Positions 54,001-62,155 of a DNA stretch of 64,000 nucleotides are shown here, in pieces. Numbering within the stretch: the first letter of the stretch is position 1; each line of letters opens with the position of its first letter. A program made the position numbers and the translations under genes. The notes under the pieces were generated by a model. The model did no database searches. It was not told where the DNA came from and saw nothing but the letters and a program-made list of their open reading frames with translations. The stretch is from Sphingomonas ginkgonis (lineage in GTDB: Bacteria > Pseudomonadota > Alphaproteobacteria > Sphingomonadales > Sphingomonadaceae), in NCBI RefSeq assembly GCF_003970925.1, contig NZ_RWJF01000001.1, positions 2,722,501-2,786,500 of the forward strand, in the 5' to 3' direction.

Positions 54001-54020
54001 GCACGTAAGTCGCACGTAAG
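54001..54020 (+). promoter_or_regulatory. Tandem 11-bp repeat GCACGTAAG, candidate response-regulator site
   Basis: GCACGTAAGT-C-GCACGTAAG: two identical 9-bp direct repeats spaced by 11 bases (one helical turn), in the 94-base gap between the kinase gene and the outer-membrane protein gene. Direct repeats with a 10-11 bp period on one face of the helix are how OmpR/PhoB regulators bind. Distance to the downstream ATG is about 65 bases. Confidence 0.5.
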
Positions 54021-54085
54021 AAGAAAAACGTAGATGATCTCCTGCCGACCCCACCCCTGGTCTGGCGATTAAATGGAGACTATCG

Positions 54086-54694
54086 ATGATTAAGGCAGTT
54101 CTTGCCTCCCTTTCGTGCACTCTTCTTGCCACTACTCCGGCATTTGCAGAAGACAGCATGACTGGCACCGCTCATGTCGAGGGACAACTCGCGCTCGACC
54201 ATCTCCGGCTCACCGACCAGACCGGGTCGAGCGCGGCCGGCACCACCACCGGCAATAACCGGCTGCTGGTCGGGATCGGCGCAGGCTACGACCTCCCGGT
54301 CGGTGGCGGGCTGCTGGCCGGTGTCGACGCCGGAGTGATGGGGCTCGGCAAGTCGGCCTGCGCATCCTCGGTCACCGCGAGCGGCGACCAGCTCTGCTCC
54401 AAAGTGAAGCGCGACATCAGCGCCGGCGCGCGCCTCGGCTACCAGGCCGGCCCGGCGCTGCTGTTCGGCCGGGTCGCCTACGACAATAGCCGGGTCGGCT
54501 CGACCTACACCGCCAGCGACGGGACCACGGTGACGACCGCCGCGCACAGCACCGGCTCGCCGCAGGTCGGCGGCGGCGTCGAGCTCGGCCTCGGCGCCGG
54601 CCTCTACGGCAAGGCGGAATATCGCTACAATACGCGGAGCGACGGCACTTATCACCAGAGCCAGCTCCTCACCGGCGTCGGCATCAAATTCTGA
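54086..54694 (+). CDS. Outer-membrane beta-barrel protein (opacity-like)
   Basis: 202-aa exported protein: signal peptide MIKAVLASLSCTLLATTPAFA, cleaved before EDSM. The mature part alternates hydrophobic and polar residues (RLLVGIGAGYDLPVGGGLL, AGARLGYQAGPALLFGRVAY, VGGGVELGLGAGLYGKAEYR) and ends with Phe (LLTGVGIKF), as expected for an eight-stranded barrel of the OmpA/opacity group. Cys pair in ACASSV and LCSKV could form a loop disulfide. It follows the two-component genes and the tandem repeat, so it may be their target. Confidence 0.85.
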   Translation: MIKAVLASLSCTLLATTPAFAEDSMTGTAHVEGQLALDHLRLTDQTGSSAAGTTTGNNRLLVGIGAGYDLPVGGGLLAGVDAGVMGLGKSACASSVTASGDQLCSKVKRDISAGARLGYQAGPALLFGRVAYDNSRVGSTYTASDGTTVTTAAHSTGSPQVGGGVELGLGAGLYGKAEYRYNTRSDGTYHQSQLLTGVGIKF

Positions 54695-54861
54695 TGCCGG
54701 GGGACCGCGCCCTCGCACCCGATCTGCCCGCGTGGGGCGCGGTCCCGTTCGTCCGCAGCCGGGTCGAAGCGACCTTCCGGCCCGTCGGGTCGCCCGATGG
54801 CGCCCGGTTTCCTGATACCGTCGGCTTGCCCCCGTCCGGACCCACGGCTAGCAGGCACGGC

Positions 54862-55893
54862 ATGACAGGAGCGGAAGGACCGAGCCTCGCCCGGGCCGAC
54901 GGGCGCCTGCCGCTGCGGTGGCCGTGGCCCGTCAAGGCCGCGCTGGCGGTCGCCGGCGCCATCGTTGCGCTACTCCTCCGCTTCGCGCTGGACGGGGTGC
55001 TGCCGCCCGGTTTCCCTTTCCTCACCTTCTTCCCGATCGTGGTCGGCATTGCCTTCCTGCTCGGCAGCCGCTTCGGCCTGCTCGCCGCGCTGCTCGGCGG
55101 CCTGCTGAGCTGGTATTTCTTCATCCAGCCGGTGCGCACCTTCTCGCTCTCTCCCGGCAGCCTGCTCGCGCTCGCCTTCTACGTCTTCTCTTGCGGCGTC
55201 CCGATCCTGTTCATCGACCTCCTCCAGCAGAGCAACGCCTCGCTCCGCGCCGAGCGCGAAACCAGCGCCCGCCTCGCCGAGACCCGCGAGCTGCTGTTTC
55301 GCGAACTCCAGCACCGCATCTCCAACAATCTGCAGATGGTCGCCGCGCTGCTCACCATTCAGCGCCGCCAAGTCGCGGACCCCGGCGCCAAGGCAGCGCT
55401 CGACGAGGCCTCGCAGCGACTGGTGACTGTCGGGCGGATCAGCCGCCAGCTCTACGACCCAAGCGGCGCCGGGCGCGAGCTCGCGCCCTTTCTCGACGAG
55501 ATCATCCGCGACATCCTCGGCAGCAGCGGGCGCAGCGGGATCGAGCACCGGGTCAGCGGCGGGATCGACTCACCGCTCTCCCCCGACGCCGCCATCCCGG
55601 TCGCGCTGGTCGTCGCCGAGAGCATCGCCAACGCCGTCGAGCACGGGTTCGAGGGCCGCGACAGCGGGCAGCTCCACATCCGCATCGCGCCAAGCGCCCG
55701 CGACCGGCTCTCGATCGAGATCGAGGACGACGGCAACGGCCTTCCCGACGGCTTCTCGCTCGACGGCAGCAACAGCCTCGGGCTGCGTATCGCGACCATG
55801 CTCGCGGGCCAGCTGGGCGGCCGCTTCAGCCTCGGGTCGGCGACGGGCAGCGGCGGCACGATCGCGCGCCTCGACCTGCCGATGGCGGCCTGA
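54862..55893 (+). CDS. Membrane sensor histidine kinase, HisKA_2/HWE type
   Basis: 343-aa kinase. A DUF4118-like membrane region with three or four TM helices occupies about 20-120 (LPPGFPFLTFFPIVVGIAF, LGGLLSWYFFIQPVRTFSL). A coiled linker follows, then the HisKA_2 dimerisation helix with phosphoacceptor His in LLFRELQHRISNNLQMVAAL, and a HATPase with ESIANAVEHGFEG and IEDDGNGLPDGF. Such kinases often feed the PhyR/NepR general stress pathway in alphaproteobacteria, or light and redox signals. I chose the ATG at 54862; an upstream ATG at 54694 overlaps the barrel gene but adds 56 atypical residues. Confidence 0.87.
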   Translation: MTGAEGPSLARADGRLPLRWPWPVKAALAVAGAIVALLLRFALDGVLPPGFPFLTFFPIVVGIAFLLGSRFGLLAALLGGLLSWYFFIQPVRTFSLSPGSLLALAFYVFSCGVPILFIDLLQQSNASLRAERETSARLAETRELLFRELQHRISNNLQMVAALLTIQRRQVADPGAKAALDEASQRLVTVGRISRQLYDPSGAGRELAPFLDEIIRDILGSSGRSGIEHRVSGGIDSPLSPDAAIPVALVVAESIANAVEHGFEGRDSGQLHIRIAPSARDRLSIEIEDDGNGLPDGFSLDGSNSLGLRIATMLAGQLGGRFSLGSATGSGGTIARLDLPMAA

Positions 55894-55911
55894 GCCACAT
55901 CGCCCGGCGGG

Positions 55912-57708
55912 TCAGCCCGCCGACAGTTCGTGCTGCTCGTGGATCAGCTTCCAGCTGTCGAGGTCGGCCAGCATCACCCGCGCCGCCTGCTCGACCAGGT
56001 CCGCCGCGCGGCCGAGGTGTGGTTCCTCGCCGAGCGCATCGGCGATCCGCCTGAGCTGGCGGGCGGTACCGAGGCTGCGGATCGCGGTGCCGCCATAATC
56101 CCCCTGTACGCGGATCCCGAAGATCGCCGCGCCGATTGCCGGGAAGCCGGTCGAGATGAACCCCCAATACCAGCTGTGCGAACGGACGAAGCCGGGCAGG
56201 AAGATGGTCCCGAGCAGCACCGTCAGACAGGCGATGACGGTGCCGAGGAAGAGCAGGGTCGAGACGAGCTCCAGTCGCTCGTCGAAGCGGCGGGACTGGG
56301 CGGCGAGCTTGCGATGATAGGCGATCTGCGGCTCGAGTTCGTGGCCGGCGATGATGGTCGCCAGCCGTGCCGAAGCGGCGGTGTCGAGCCGCCCGTGCGG
56401 CACGCCGAGCGAGCGCCACACCGCGGCGGCATACCATTCGATCCACCGGCCGGCGACCGGCTCGGCGGGGTCGCCGGGCGGATCTGGGCTGGCGACCCCG
56501 AGCAGCTTCAGGCTGCGCATCGGTCGCAGCCGCTCGGCCAGCTGGCGATAGTCGAGCCAGCGCTGGTGCCAGCGCCAGCGGATCCCGGCGCTGGTGTTGG
56601 AGAGGATGAGGATGACGATCCCAATCTCCAGCCCCGCCATCGCCAGCTTGCCGCCGGGCAGGGTCAGGCCCGAGATCCCGACCAGGATCGACAGAGCGGC
56701 GAAGGCGAAGTTGAAGATGTGCCCGCTGCGATAGGCCTGGGCGAAGTGGCTGGCGAGCGTGTCGACCCAATCGTAGATGGTCTCAAGCGAGCCGAGCCCA
56801 ACGTGGATCCCGGTCCCGACCTGGCTGGCCGCGCGATAGTCCGACCATTCGCGCGCGTTGAAGCGGCGCTGGCGGTCGGCGCTGATGTCGGCGGGCGAGA
56901 GGCGGCGGGTGCCGGTCAGCGCGCGGAGCAGCGGATAGTCGATCCGCCAATGCCAGCGGATGCGCCGCTCGGTCCAGAAGCGGTCGAGGAAGGCGCGCTC
57001 TTGCGGGTCGGGCGGGGGCGCCGCCACCGCTCCCAGCATCGCCGCGAGATCCTCGTCGTCGAGCGGAGAGCACATCGCCTCGGGGTCCTGAGACATGGTC
57101 GCTGGATCGAGCGGCGACCAGATCAGCCGCGGCGGCAGCGCCGGGTCGAGCGGCAGGTGGAGCACCGGCGTGCCGCGCGCGATCGCCCATTGCACCACGT
57201 CGGCGGTGCCGCCCTTGCCCCGCCCCCGCTCGCCGTCCCATAAGGCGATCAGCAGGTCCGAATGGGCCACCAGCGCGCGCCCGGCGAGCCAATAGCCCTC
57301 CTCGACATGGCTGGACTCGATCTCGAGCGTTCGCCCGGCCTGCTCCAGCAGCCGGCGGAACGCGCTCGTCCAGCGCTCGCCGTCGAGCGTCTGCTCGTAG
57401 GTGTCGGCGGGCATCGGCAGGATCGCCTGCAGCTCGAACCCGCGCTCCAGCCCGGCCTCGGCGACGATCTGGTCGGCCCCGTCGGCCAGCGCCGAGAGGA
57501 GCAGGAAGCGCGGCTCGGCGGGCGCGAAATGGGCGGCGTCGACGCGCGCGATCTCGCGGCCGCGCTCGACCAGCCGGTCGAGCAGCCGCCCGACCTCGCC
57601 GGCCAGCTGCTCGGCCGCGCCGGGCGCGAAGCGGCCCGAGCGGTGACCGGTCACGCCGACCGCCAGGGTGAAGGGAGGTTTGGGCGGATGGCCGGCGCTC
57701 GCCGTCAT
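55912..57708 (-). CDS. SLOG-like domain fused to a four-TM membrane module
   Basis: 598-aa protein. The N-terminal ~200 residues look like a Rossmannoid SLOG nucleotide-sensing domain: VGVTGHRSGRFAPG, FLLLSALADGADQIVAEAGL, QAILPMPADTYEQ and LIALWDGERGRGKGGTADVV. The C-terminal part has two pairs of TM helices (about 325-385 and 490-550) around a cytoplasmic region (RWRWHQRWLDYRQLAERLR), reminiscent of the SLATT type of membrane effector. It ends with a helical segment. The start overlaps the PP2C stop (ATGA), so both are made together. The domain assignments are by motif resemblance; function is inferred to be nucleotide-triggered membrane action. Confidence 0.75.
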   Translation of the reverse strand: MTASAGHPPKPPFTLAVGVTGHRSGRFAPGAAEQLAGEVGRLLDRLVERGREIARVDAAHFAPAEPRFLLLSALADGADQIVAEAGLERGFELQAILPMPADTYEQTLDGERWTSAFRRLLEQAGRTLEIESSHVEEGYWLAGRALVAHSDLLIALWDGERGRGKGGTADVVQWAIARGTPVLHLPLDPALPPRLIWSPLDPATMSQDPEAMCSPLDDEDLAAMLGAVAAPPPDPQERAFLDRFWTERRIRWHWRIDYPLLRALTGTRRLSPADISADRQRRFNAREWSDYRAASQVGTGIHVGLGSLETIYDWVDTLASHFAQAYRSGHIFNFAFAALSILVGISGLTLPGGKLAMAGLEIGIVILILSNTSAGIRWRWHQRWLDYRQLAERLRPMRSLKLLGVASPDPPGDPAEPVAGRWIEWYAAAVWRSLGVPHGRLDTAASARLATIIAGHELEPQIAYHRKLAAQSRRFDERLELVSTLLFLGTVIACLTVLLGTIFLPGFVRSHSWYWGFISTGFPAIGAAIFGIRVQGDYGGTAIRSLGTARQLRRIADALGEEPHLGRAADLVEQAARVMLADLDSWKLIHEQHELSAG

Positions 57709-58421
57709 CCCCCCCGCACCTCGACGATCACCAGCGTGACATTGTCGGGCGCGCCGCGCTCGAGCACCCGGTCGAGCAGCCGGTCGGCGATCGCGCCGAG
57801 CGCCGGGCGGCCGAGCTCGGCGGCCAGCTCGGCATCAGGCACGACCCGGGTCAGCCCGTCGCTCGCCAGCAGGAAGCGGTCGCCCGGCTCGACCGCGCCG
57901 CCGACCAGCTCGACCTCGATCCGCGGGGCGGCGCCGACCGCGCGGGTGACGACGCTGGCGTTGGGGTGGGTGTCGGCCTCTTCCGCCGCCAGCATCCCGG
58001 CATCGACCAGGTCCTGGACCAGGCTGTGGTCGCGGGTGAGCCGCTCGAGCTGCCCCCCGCGCAGCAGGTAGGCGCGGCTGTCGCCGGCCCAGAAGACGCG
58101 GAACAGCGCATGGTTGGCGGCGAGGCCGACGATGGTGCTGCCGATGGTGCTGAGCCCGGCCTCCTTCGCCATCGCGACGAGCTCGCGGTTGACCTGCTCG
58201 ACCGCGTCGATGGCATGGCCGGCGGCCTCGTCGGGGCTTCGCGCGGGCGGCAGCGCGGCGAGCGCCTCGACCAGCCGCCGGCTCGCGACGTCGCCCGCCG
58301 AATGGCCGCCCATCCCGTCGGCCACCGCCCACAACCCCTCCCCCGGCCGGGCGAGCAGGCTGTCCTCGTTGATCTTGCGGCGAAGACCCACATGGGTCCG
58401 GCTGACGCACTCGAACGCCAT
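57705..58421 (-). CDS. PP2C family Ser/Thr protein phosphatase
   Basis: 238-aa PPM phosphatase. Metal-binding and family motifs are intact: RRKINEDS (Asp20), WAVADGMGGH (Asp35-Gly36), STIGSTIVG, FWAGDSRAYLLR, LLASDGLTRVV and RGAPDNVTLVIV. No TM segment, so it is cytoplasmic. It would remove phosphates placed by the divergent kinase at 58579. Together with a kinase and an FHA protein it has the same logic as the PppA-PpkA-Fha switch of type VI secretion, but no secretion genes are present here. Translationally coupled to the SLOG protein. Confidence 0.9.
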   Translation of the reverse strand: MAFECVSRTHVGLRRKINEDSLLARPGEGLWAVADGMGGHSAGDVASRRLVEALAALPPARSPDEAAGHAIDAVEQVNRELVAMAKEAGLSTIGSTIVGLAANHALFRVFWAGDSRAYLLRGGQLERLTRDHSLVQDLVDAGMLAAEEADTHPNASVVTRAVGAAPRIEVELVGGAVEPGDRFLLASDGLTRVVPDAELAAELGRPALGAIADRLLDRVLERGAPDNVTLVIVEVRGG

Positions 58422-58578
58422 CCGCTTCTCCCCCCAACCTCATCCGCGCTCCACCGGGAGGCGGGTTCGCCCGAATAAGGCTGCGCCATCGTTCCGGGCG
58501 ACGCGAGACTAGCATTTTCCGCAGCTATGTGCGATTTCTCGCGGTTAGAAAACCTTATCGTCGCGGGGGACACCGACG
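58422..58578. promoter_or_regulatory. Divergent promoter region between PP2C and kinase genes
   Basis: 157 bases separate the two divergent starts and must hold promoters for both arms. It is less GC-rich near the kinase (TAGCATTTTCCGCAGCTATG, TTAGAAAACCTTATCG). No clear -35/-10 pair or dyad can be named. Confidence 0.4.
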
Positions 58579-60939
58579 ATGAACAAGCCCTACAGCAATC
58601 GGGCCCTGCCGTCGGGGACGGTGCTGCGCGAGTGGCGTCTCGAGGAGGTCCTCGGCGTCGGCGGCTTCGGCATCGTGTACAAGGGTCGCGGAATCTATTT
58701 CGACGAGCTCGTCGCCATCAAGGAATATTTCCCCGGCGCGATCAGCGAGCGCGACGCCGACGCCACCGTGGTGCCGATCGACAGCAATGCCGAGGAAGTG
58801 CACGCGCTCGGGCTGAAGAAGTTCGTGGAGGAAGCCAAGCTCCTCTGGAACCTGTCCACCCCGACGCGCCATCCCAACATCGTCAACGTCCGCAGCCTGT
58901 TCGAGATTCACGGCACCGCCTACATGGTGATGGACTTCGAGGACGGGACCTCGCTGTCCCGGCTCCTGAAGGACGGTCAGCGCTTCAACGAGCGCTCGCT
59001 GCGGGCGATGGTCGAGCCGATCGCCGAAGGGCTCGAGCGCGCGCACCGGGTCGGCGTGCTCCACCGCGACATCAAGCCGCCGAACATCCTAATGAATTCG
59101 GACGGGCGGCCGGTGCTGATCGACTTTGGCTCGGCGCGCTTCGAGACCGCCGATGCGACCAGCACGTCGGTCACCTTCCACACCCCGCCCTACGCGGCGA
59201 TCGAGCAATATGTGAAGACCTACCCGCAGGGCCCGTGGACCGACATCTACGCGCTCGGCGTGGTGCTGTACGAGTGCATCACCGGCGAGAAGCCGCCGGA
59301 GGTGCTCGAGCGACTGCACGGCGGGCTGGGCAAGCCGCTCGCGAGCGAGAAGTGGCCGGGCTACGGCAAGAACTTCCTCGCCGCCGTCGACGCGGCCATG
59401 GCGATTCGCCCGGCCGATCGGCCGCAGTCCATCTCGGACTGGCTGGGCCTGGTCCGCGGCAAGGCGGGCAAGCCGGCGAGGCGCGTCCCCGTCGAGGTCG
59501 AAGTCGACGGCGAGGCGACGCGGATAGCGACCTTCGGTTCGGCGGCGGACGAGATCCGGCCGGTGGCCCCGCTGCCCGAGTCAGCGCTGGTCCGCGAGAA
59601 GATCGAGACCGCCGTTCCTGGCGATGTCGGAGCGGTCGAATTCAAGCGCGCTGGCGAGGAGACCGGGGCGCGGGCCAAGGCCGCTGCGTTGCCGATCGAG
59701 GCGGCAGCGCAGGCATCGAAGCGGCGGAAGGCGCTCACTGCCGCAACCCCGGCGCCGGCGGACACCGCGGACAAGGCCACAGGCAAGCTGGCTGCCGAGG
59801 AGCCGCTGGCTCCATCCAAGTCTGTCCCGGCCGCCAGGCCTGCGGTCGAGACCCGAAAATTGTCGCCGCTCCTGCTCGGGGCGGTGGCGCTGGCGCTGTT
59901 CTCGGCAGGGCTGGCCGCCTGGACGATGCTCGGGCGCGGCAGCAGCGAACCGCAGGCGGCAATCGCCACCCAGCCCACGGGCTCGGGGGTCGCTGCAGCC
60001 AGCGGCACCGCGCCGGCCAGCGATCCGCGCGCGCTGCCGCAGGCGGTCATGGCGCTCGCCAACGACGCGCGGACGGCCGGAGTCACCGGAGCTCCGGTCG
60101 ACCGCCTCCAGGCGGCAAGCGACCGCCTCGGCGCCATGCTGAACCAGGGCGGCGCGCCCGACACGGCCGCGATGACGAAGCTCGCGCTGAGCGCCAATGC
60201 CGACTTCGCCGCAGCGCTGCTGAGCGACGCGGACTCCAAGGCGCATTCGATCGCCAGCGAGGTTGGCTGGGCGAACCCGGACCGACCGTCGGTCGCGCTG
60301 ACGCCGGACCGGCGGGCGGCGGCGGCGACGCTCCGCCAGACGCTGGCGGGCCTCCGCACGGCCGTCCAGGCGACGACCAGCGCGGCCGACCCGTCCGCCT
60401 CCTTCACGGCCGCCCGCCAGGCGCTCGAGCAGTCGAAGAGCTTCGCCACCTCGGCGTCGGCGGTCTACAGCCTGGAAGCGGTGCGCATCCAGCAGGCCGC
60501 GACCGAGAAGGCGGAGCGGCTGGCGCAGACCGCCGCCCCAGTCCCCGCGCCGCTCGCCACGACGCCGCGCGCGCCGGCGCTCGCGGCCAATCCCCGCGCG
60601 CGGCCGGGCGTCGCCGGGTTCAATCCCTACGCCTCGACCACGCCGACGGTCTCCACGCAGAGCGTCTCGCCCGCCAAGCTGAGCGAGTTCAACGCGATCA
60701 TCGAGCAGGCTCGCGGCCAGGCACGGCAGGTCATGGCGATGGCCGACCGCGGGTCCAATCCGCTGCTCCAGAACAACAAGCGGTCCGCCGCCAACTACGA
60801 CAAATATCTGCGGACGCTGAAGGATTCGATGCGCGGCGTCCGGAGCGACAGCGATGCCAACCGGCTGATCGCGCAGGCCAAGCAGACCCGCGCCTACATT
60901 GTCTATCTGGTCAACAGCTCGAACGCCGCGGCGCGCTGA
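58579..60939 (+). CDS. Membrane Ser/Thr protein kinase
   Basis: 786-aa eukaryotic-type kinase. Kinase domain residues 19-290: glycine loop GVGGFGIVY, ATP Lys48 (VAIKEYF), catalytic HRDIKPPN (Asp164, Lys166, Asn169), DFG (Asp182) and PPYAAIEQY in place of APE. A Pro/Ala linker then leads to a single TM helix at about 429-451 (LLLGAVALALFSAGLAAWTM) and a 335-residue outer region, helical and Ala-rich, without PASTA repeats. The tail contains repeated QA-rich helices and LIAQAKQTRAYIVYLVN. It is an active RD-type kinase by sequence. It would phosphorylate proteins read by the FHA domain of the convergent TIR-FHA gene; this is inference. Confidence 0.92.
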   Translation: MNKPYSNRALPSGTVLREWRLEEVLGVGGFGIVYKGRGIYFDELVAIKEYFPGAISERDADATVVPIDSNAEEVHALGLKKFVEEAKLLWNLSTPTRHPNIVNVRSLFEIHGTAYMVMDFEDGTSLSRLLKDGQRFNERSLRAMVEPIAEGLERAHRVGVLHRDIKPPNILMNSDGRPVLIDFGSARFETADATSTSVTFHTPPYAAIEQYVKTYPQGPWTDIYALGVVLYECITGEKPPEVLERLHGGLGKPLASEKWPGYGKNFLAAVDAAMAIRPADRPQSISDWLGLVRGKAGKPARRVPVEVEVDGEATRIATFGSAADEIRPVAPLPESALVREKIETAVPGDVGAVEFKRAGEETGARAKAAALPIEAAAQASKRRKALTAATPAPADTADKATGKLAAEEPLAPSKSVPAARPAVETRKLSPLLLGAVALALFSAGLAAWTMLGRGSSEPQAAIATQPTGSGVAAASGTAPASDPRALPQAVMALANDARTAGVTGAPVDRLQAASDRLGAMLNQGGAPDTAAMTKLALSANADFAAALLSDADSKAHSIASEVGWANPDRPSVALTPDRRAAAATLRQTLAGLRTAVQATTSAADPSASFTAARQALEQSKSFATSASAVYSLEAVRIQQAATEKAERLAQTAAPVPAPLATTPRAPALAANPRARPGVAGFNPYASTTPTVSTQSVSPAKLSEFNAIIEQARGQARQVMAMADRGSNPLLQNNKRSAANYDKYLRTLKDSMRGVRSDSDANRLIAQAKQTRAYIVYLVNSSNAAAR

Positions 60940-60945
60940 GGCGGG

Positions 60946-61932
60946 TCAGACCTCGTCCTGATTACGGACTTCGTGGCGGAAGCAGACGCTGCCGATGCGG
61001 AGCACGCTGCCGACCGCCAGCATGGCTTCGCCCTCGATGCGGTAGCCGTCGATATAGGTGCCGTTGGTCGACCCGAGATCGCGCACCCGGAGCCGGTCGT
61101 CGGCGAGTTCGATCCGGCAGTGCTGGCGCGAGACGCGATTGTCCTGGAGGATGATGTCGGCCGGCGCCGAGCGGCCGATCCGGAGGCCGAGCGGGCTGAC
61201 GACGAACCTCTTTTCCATCCGCTCGCCGACCATCATCTCGAGGCAGTGGAATTGCTCATCCTCGAGCTCGGCAAATGTCTCGGGCCGGGTGAACGTCTGC
61301 GTGTGCTCGCCCTCGTCGATGTCCGCCAGCGCGTTTCTCGCGCCCCAGGTCGAGCGCGCCGGCTGGGGAGCCGCAGCCCGGACGGGAGCGAAGCGCGCAA
61401 CCGGTTGCGCGAAGGCGGCCCGGGCCGGTGCCGGATGGCGAAGCGGCACGACGTCCGCCGCGCGCTCGGCCCGGCGAGCCGCTGCCGCACGAAGGCCAAC
61501 CGGCTCGCTGGCGGCCGGCGCTCCGCCCGCGGGCGCCTGGTCGACCAGCCGGTGGAGGTCGCGCACGAACCCGCGCCAGGTGCGATCGGTCACTTCGCCT
61601 TCCCAGTGCGACAGGTCGGTGGTATGGGTGAGCTCGAAGATGATCGGCCGGTCGCACTCCTCGATGATCACCGGCGCGAGGGTGCGGCGGCGATCGGCCA
61701 GAGTCGCCTCGGCACGGACCCAGCGCGAGGCGACCGAGCGCGGCGACCACAGCACGACGACCGCCTTGGCCGCCTTGAGCGCGGTCTCGATCACCTCGTC
61801 GAACGTCTCGCCGCTGTGCAGGACGGCATCCCACCAGACGCTGAAGCCTTCCTGTTCGAAGCTCTCGGCGAACAGGCGCGCGACGTCCCGGTCCTCGCGC
61901 GTATAGGAGATGAAGACATCCGACCCGGGCAA
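60946..61932 (-). CDS. TIR-FHA fusion protein
   Basis: 328-aa cytoplasmic protein. Residues 3-140 are a TIR domain: DVFISYTREDRDVARLF, GFSVWWDAVL, and SVASRWVRAEATL with Glu75 at the position of the NADase catalytic Glu. A linker rich in Ala/Arg/Pro (about 140-215) follows. Residues 243-320 are an FHA domain with Arg254 (RIGRS), Ser268/His271 (SRQHC) and Asn290 (STNGTYID), the residues that bind phosphothreonine. So a TIR effector or scaffold is coupled to phosphopeptide recognition. It is convergent with the kinase gene, six bases apart. It could act in immunity, cell suicide by NAD loss, or non-immune signalling. Confidence 0.9.
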   Translation of the reverse strand: MPGSDVFISYTREDRDVARLFAESFEQEGFSVWWDAVLHSGETFDEVIETALKAAKAVVVLWSPRSVASRWVRAEATLADRRRTLAPVIIEECDRPIIFELTHTTDLSHWEGEVTDRTWRGFVRDLHRLVDQAPAGGAPAASEPVGLRAAAARRAERAADVVPLRHPAPARAAFAQPVARFAPVRAAAPQPARSTWGARNALADIDEGEHTQTFTRPETFAELEDEQFHCLEMMVGERMEKRFVVSPLGLRIGRSAPADIILQDNRVSRQHCRIELADDRLRVRDLGSTNGTYIDGYRIEGEAMLAVGSVLRIGSVCFRHEVRNQDEV

Positions 61933-62155
61933 GGGTGAACTCCTGTTCCGACCAGTGGCAAGACGTTGAGCAACACACGCGGCGGGCGGCTCGACTCGGA
62001 AGCGCCCGGAGTACGGTTGGTTAACATTCTAGGAATTGCGCCACTCGAGGCAAGCACCCAGCGACGGGATGTGCCATGCCGGACCAGCGACAGTCGCGAG
62101 GGCCGGATCGAGAGCCGCGCTCGCCCCCGCCGCCGACCCGGGCTAGGACCGGCGA

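Noticed and set aside
55912-61932. Type VI secretion regulation module (PpkA/PppA/Fha)
   Set aside because: The kinase-phosphatase-FHA logic is similar, but there are no tss genes, the FHA protein carries a TIR domain, and a SLOG-like membrane protein is coupled to the phosphatase.
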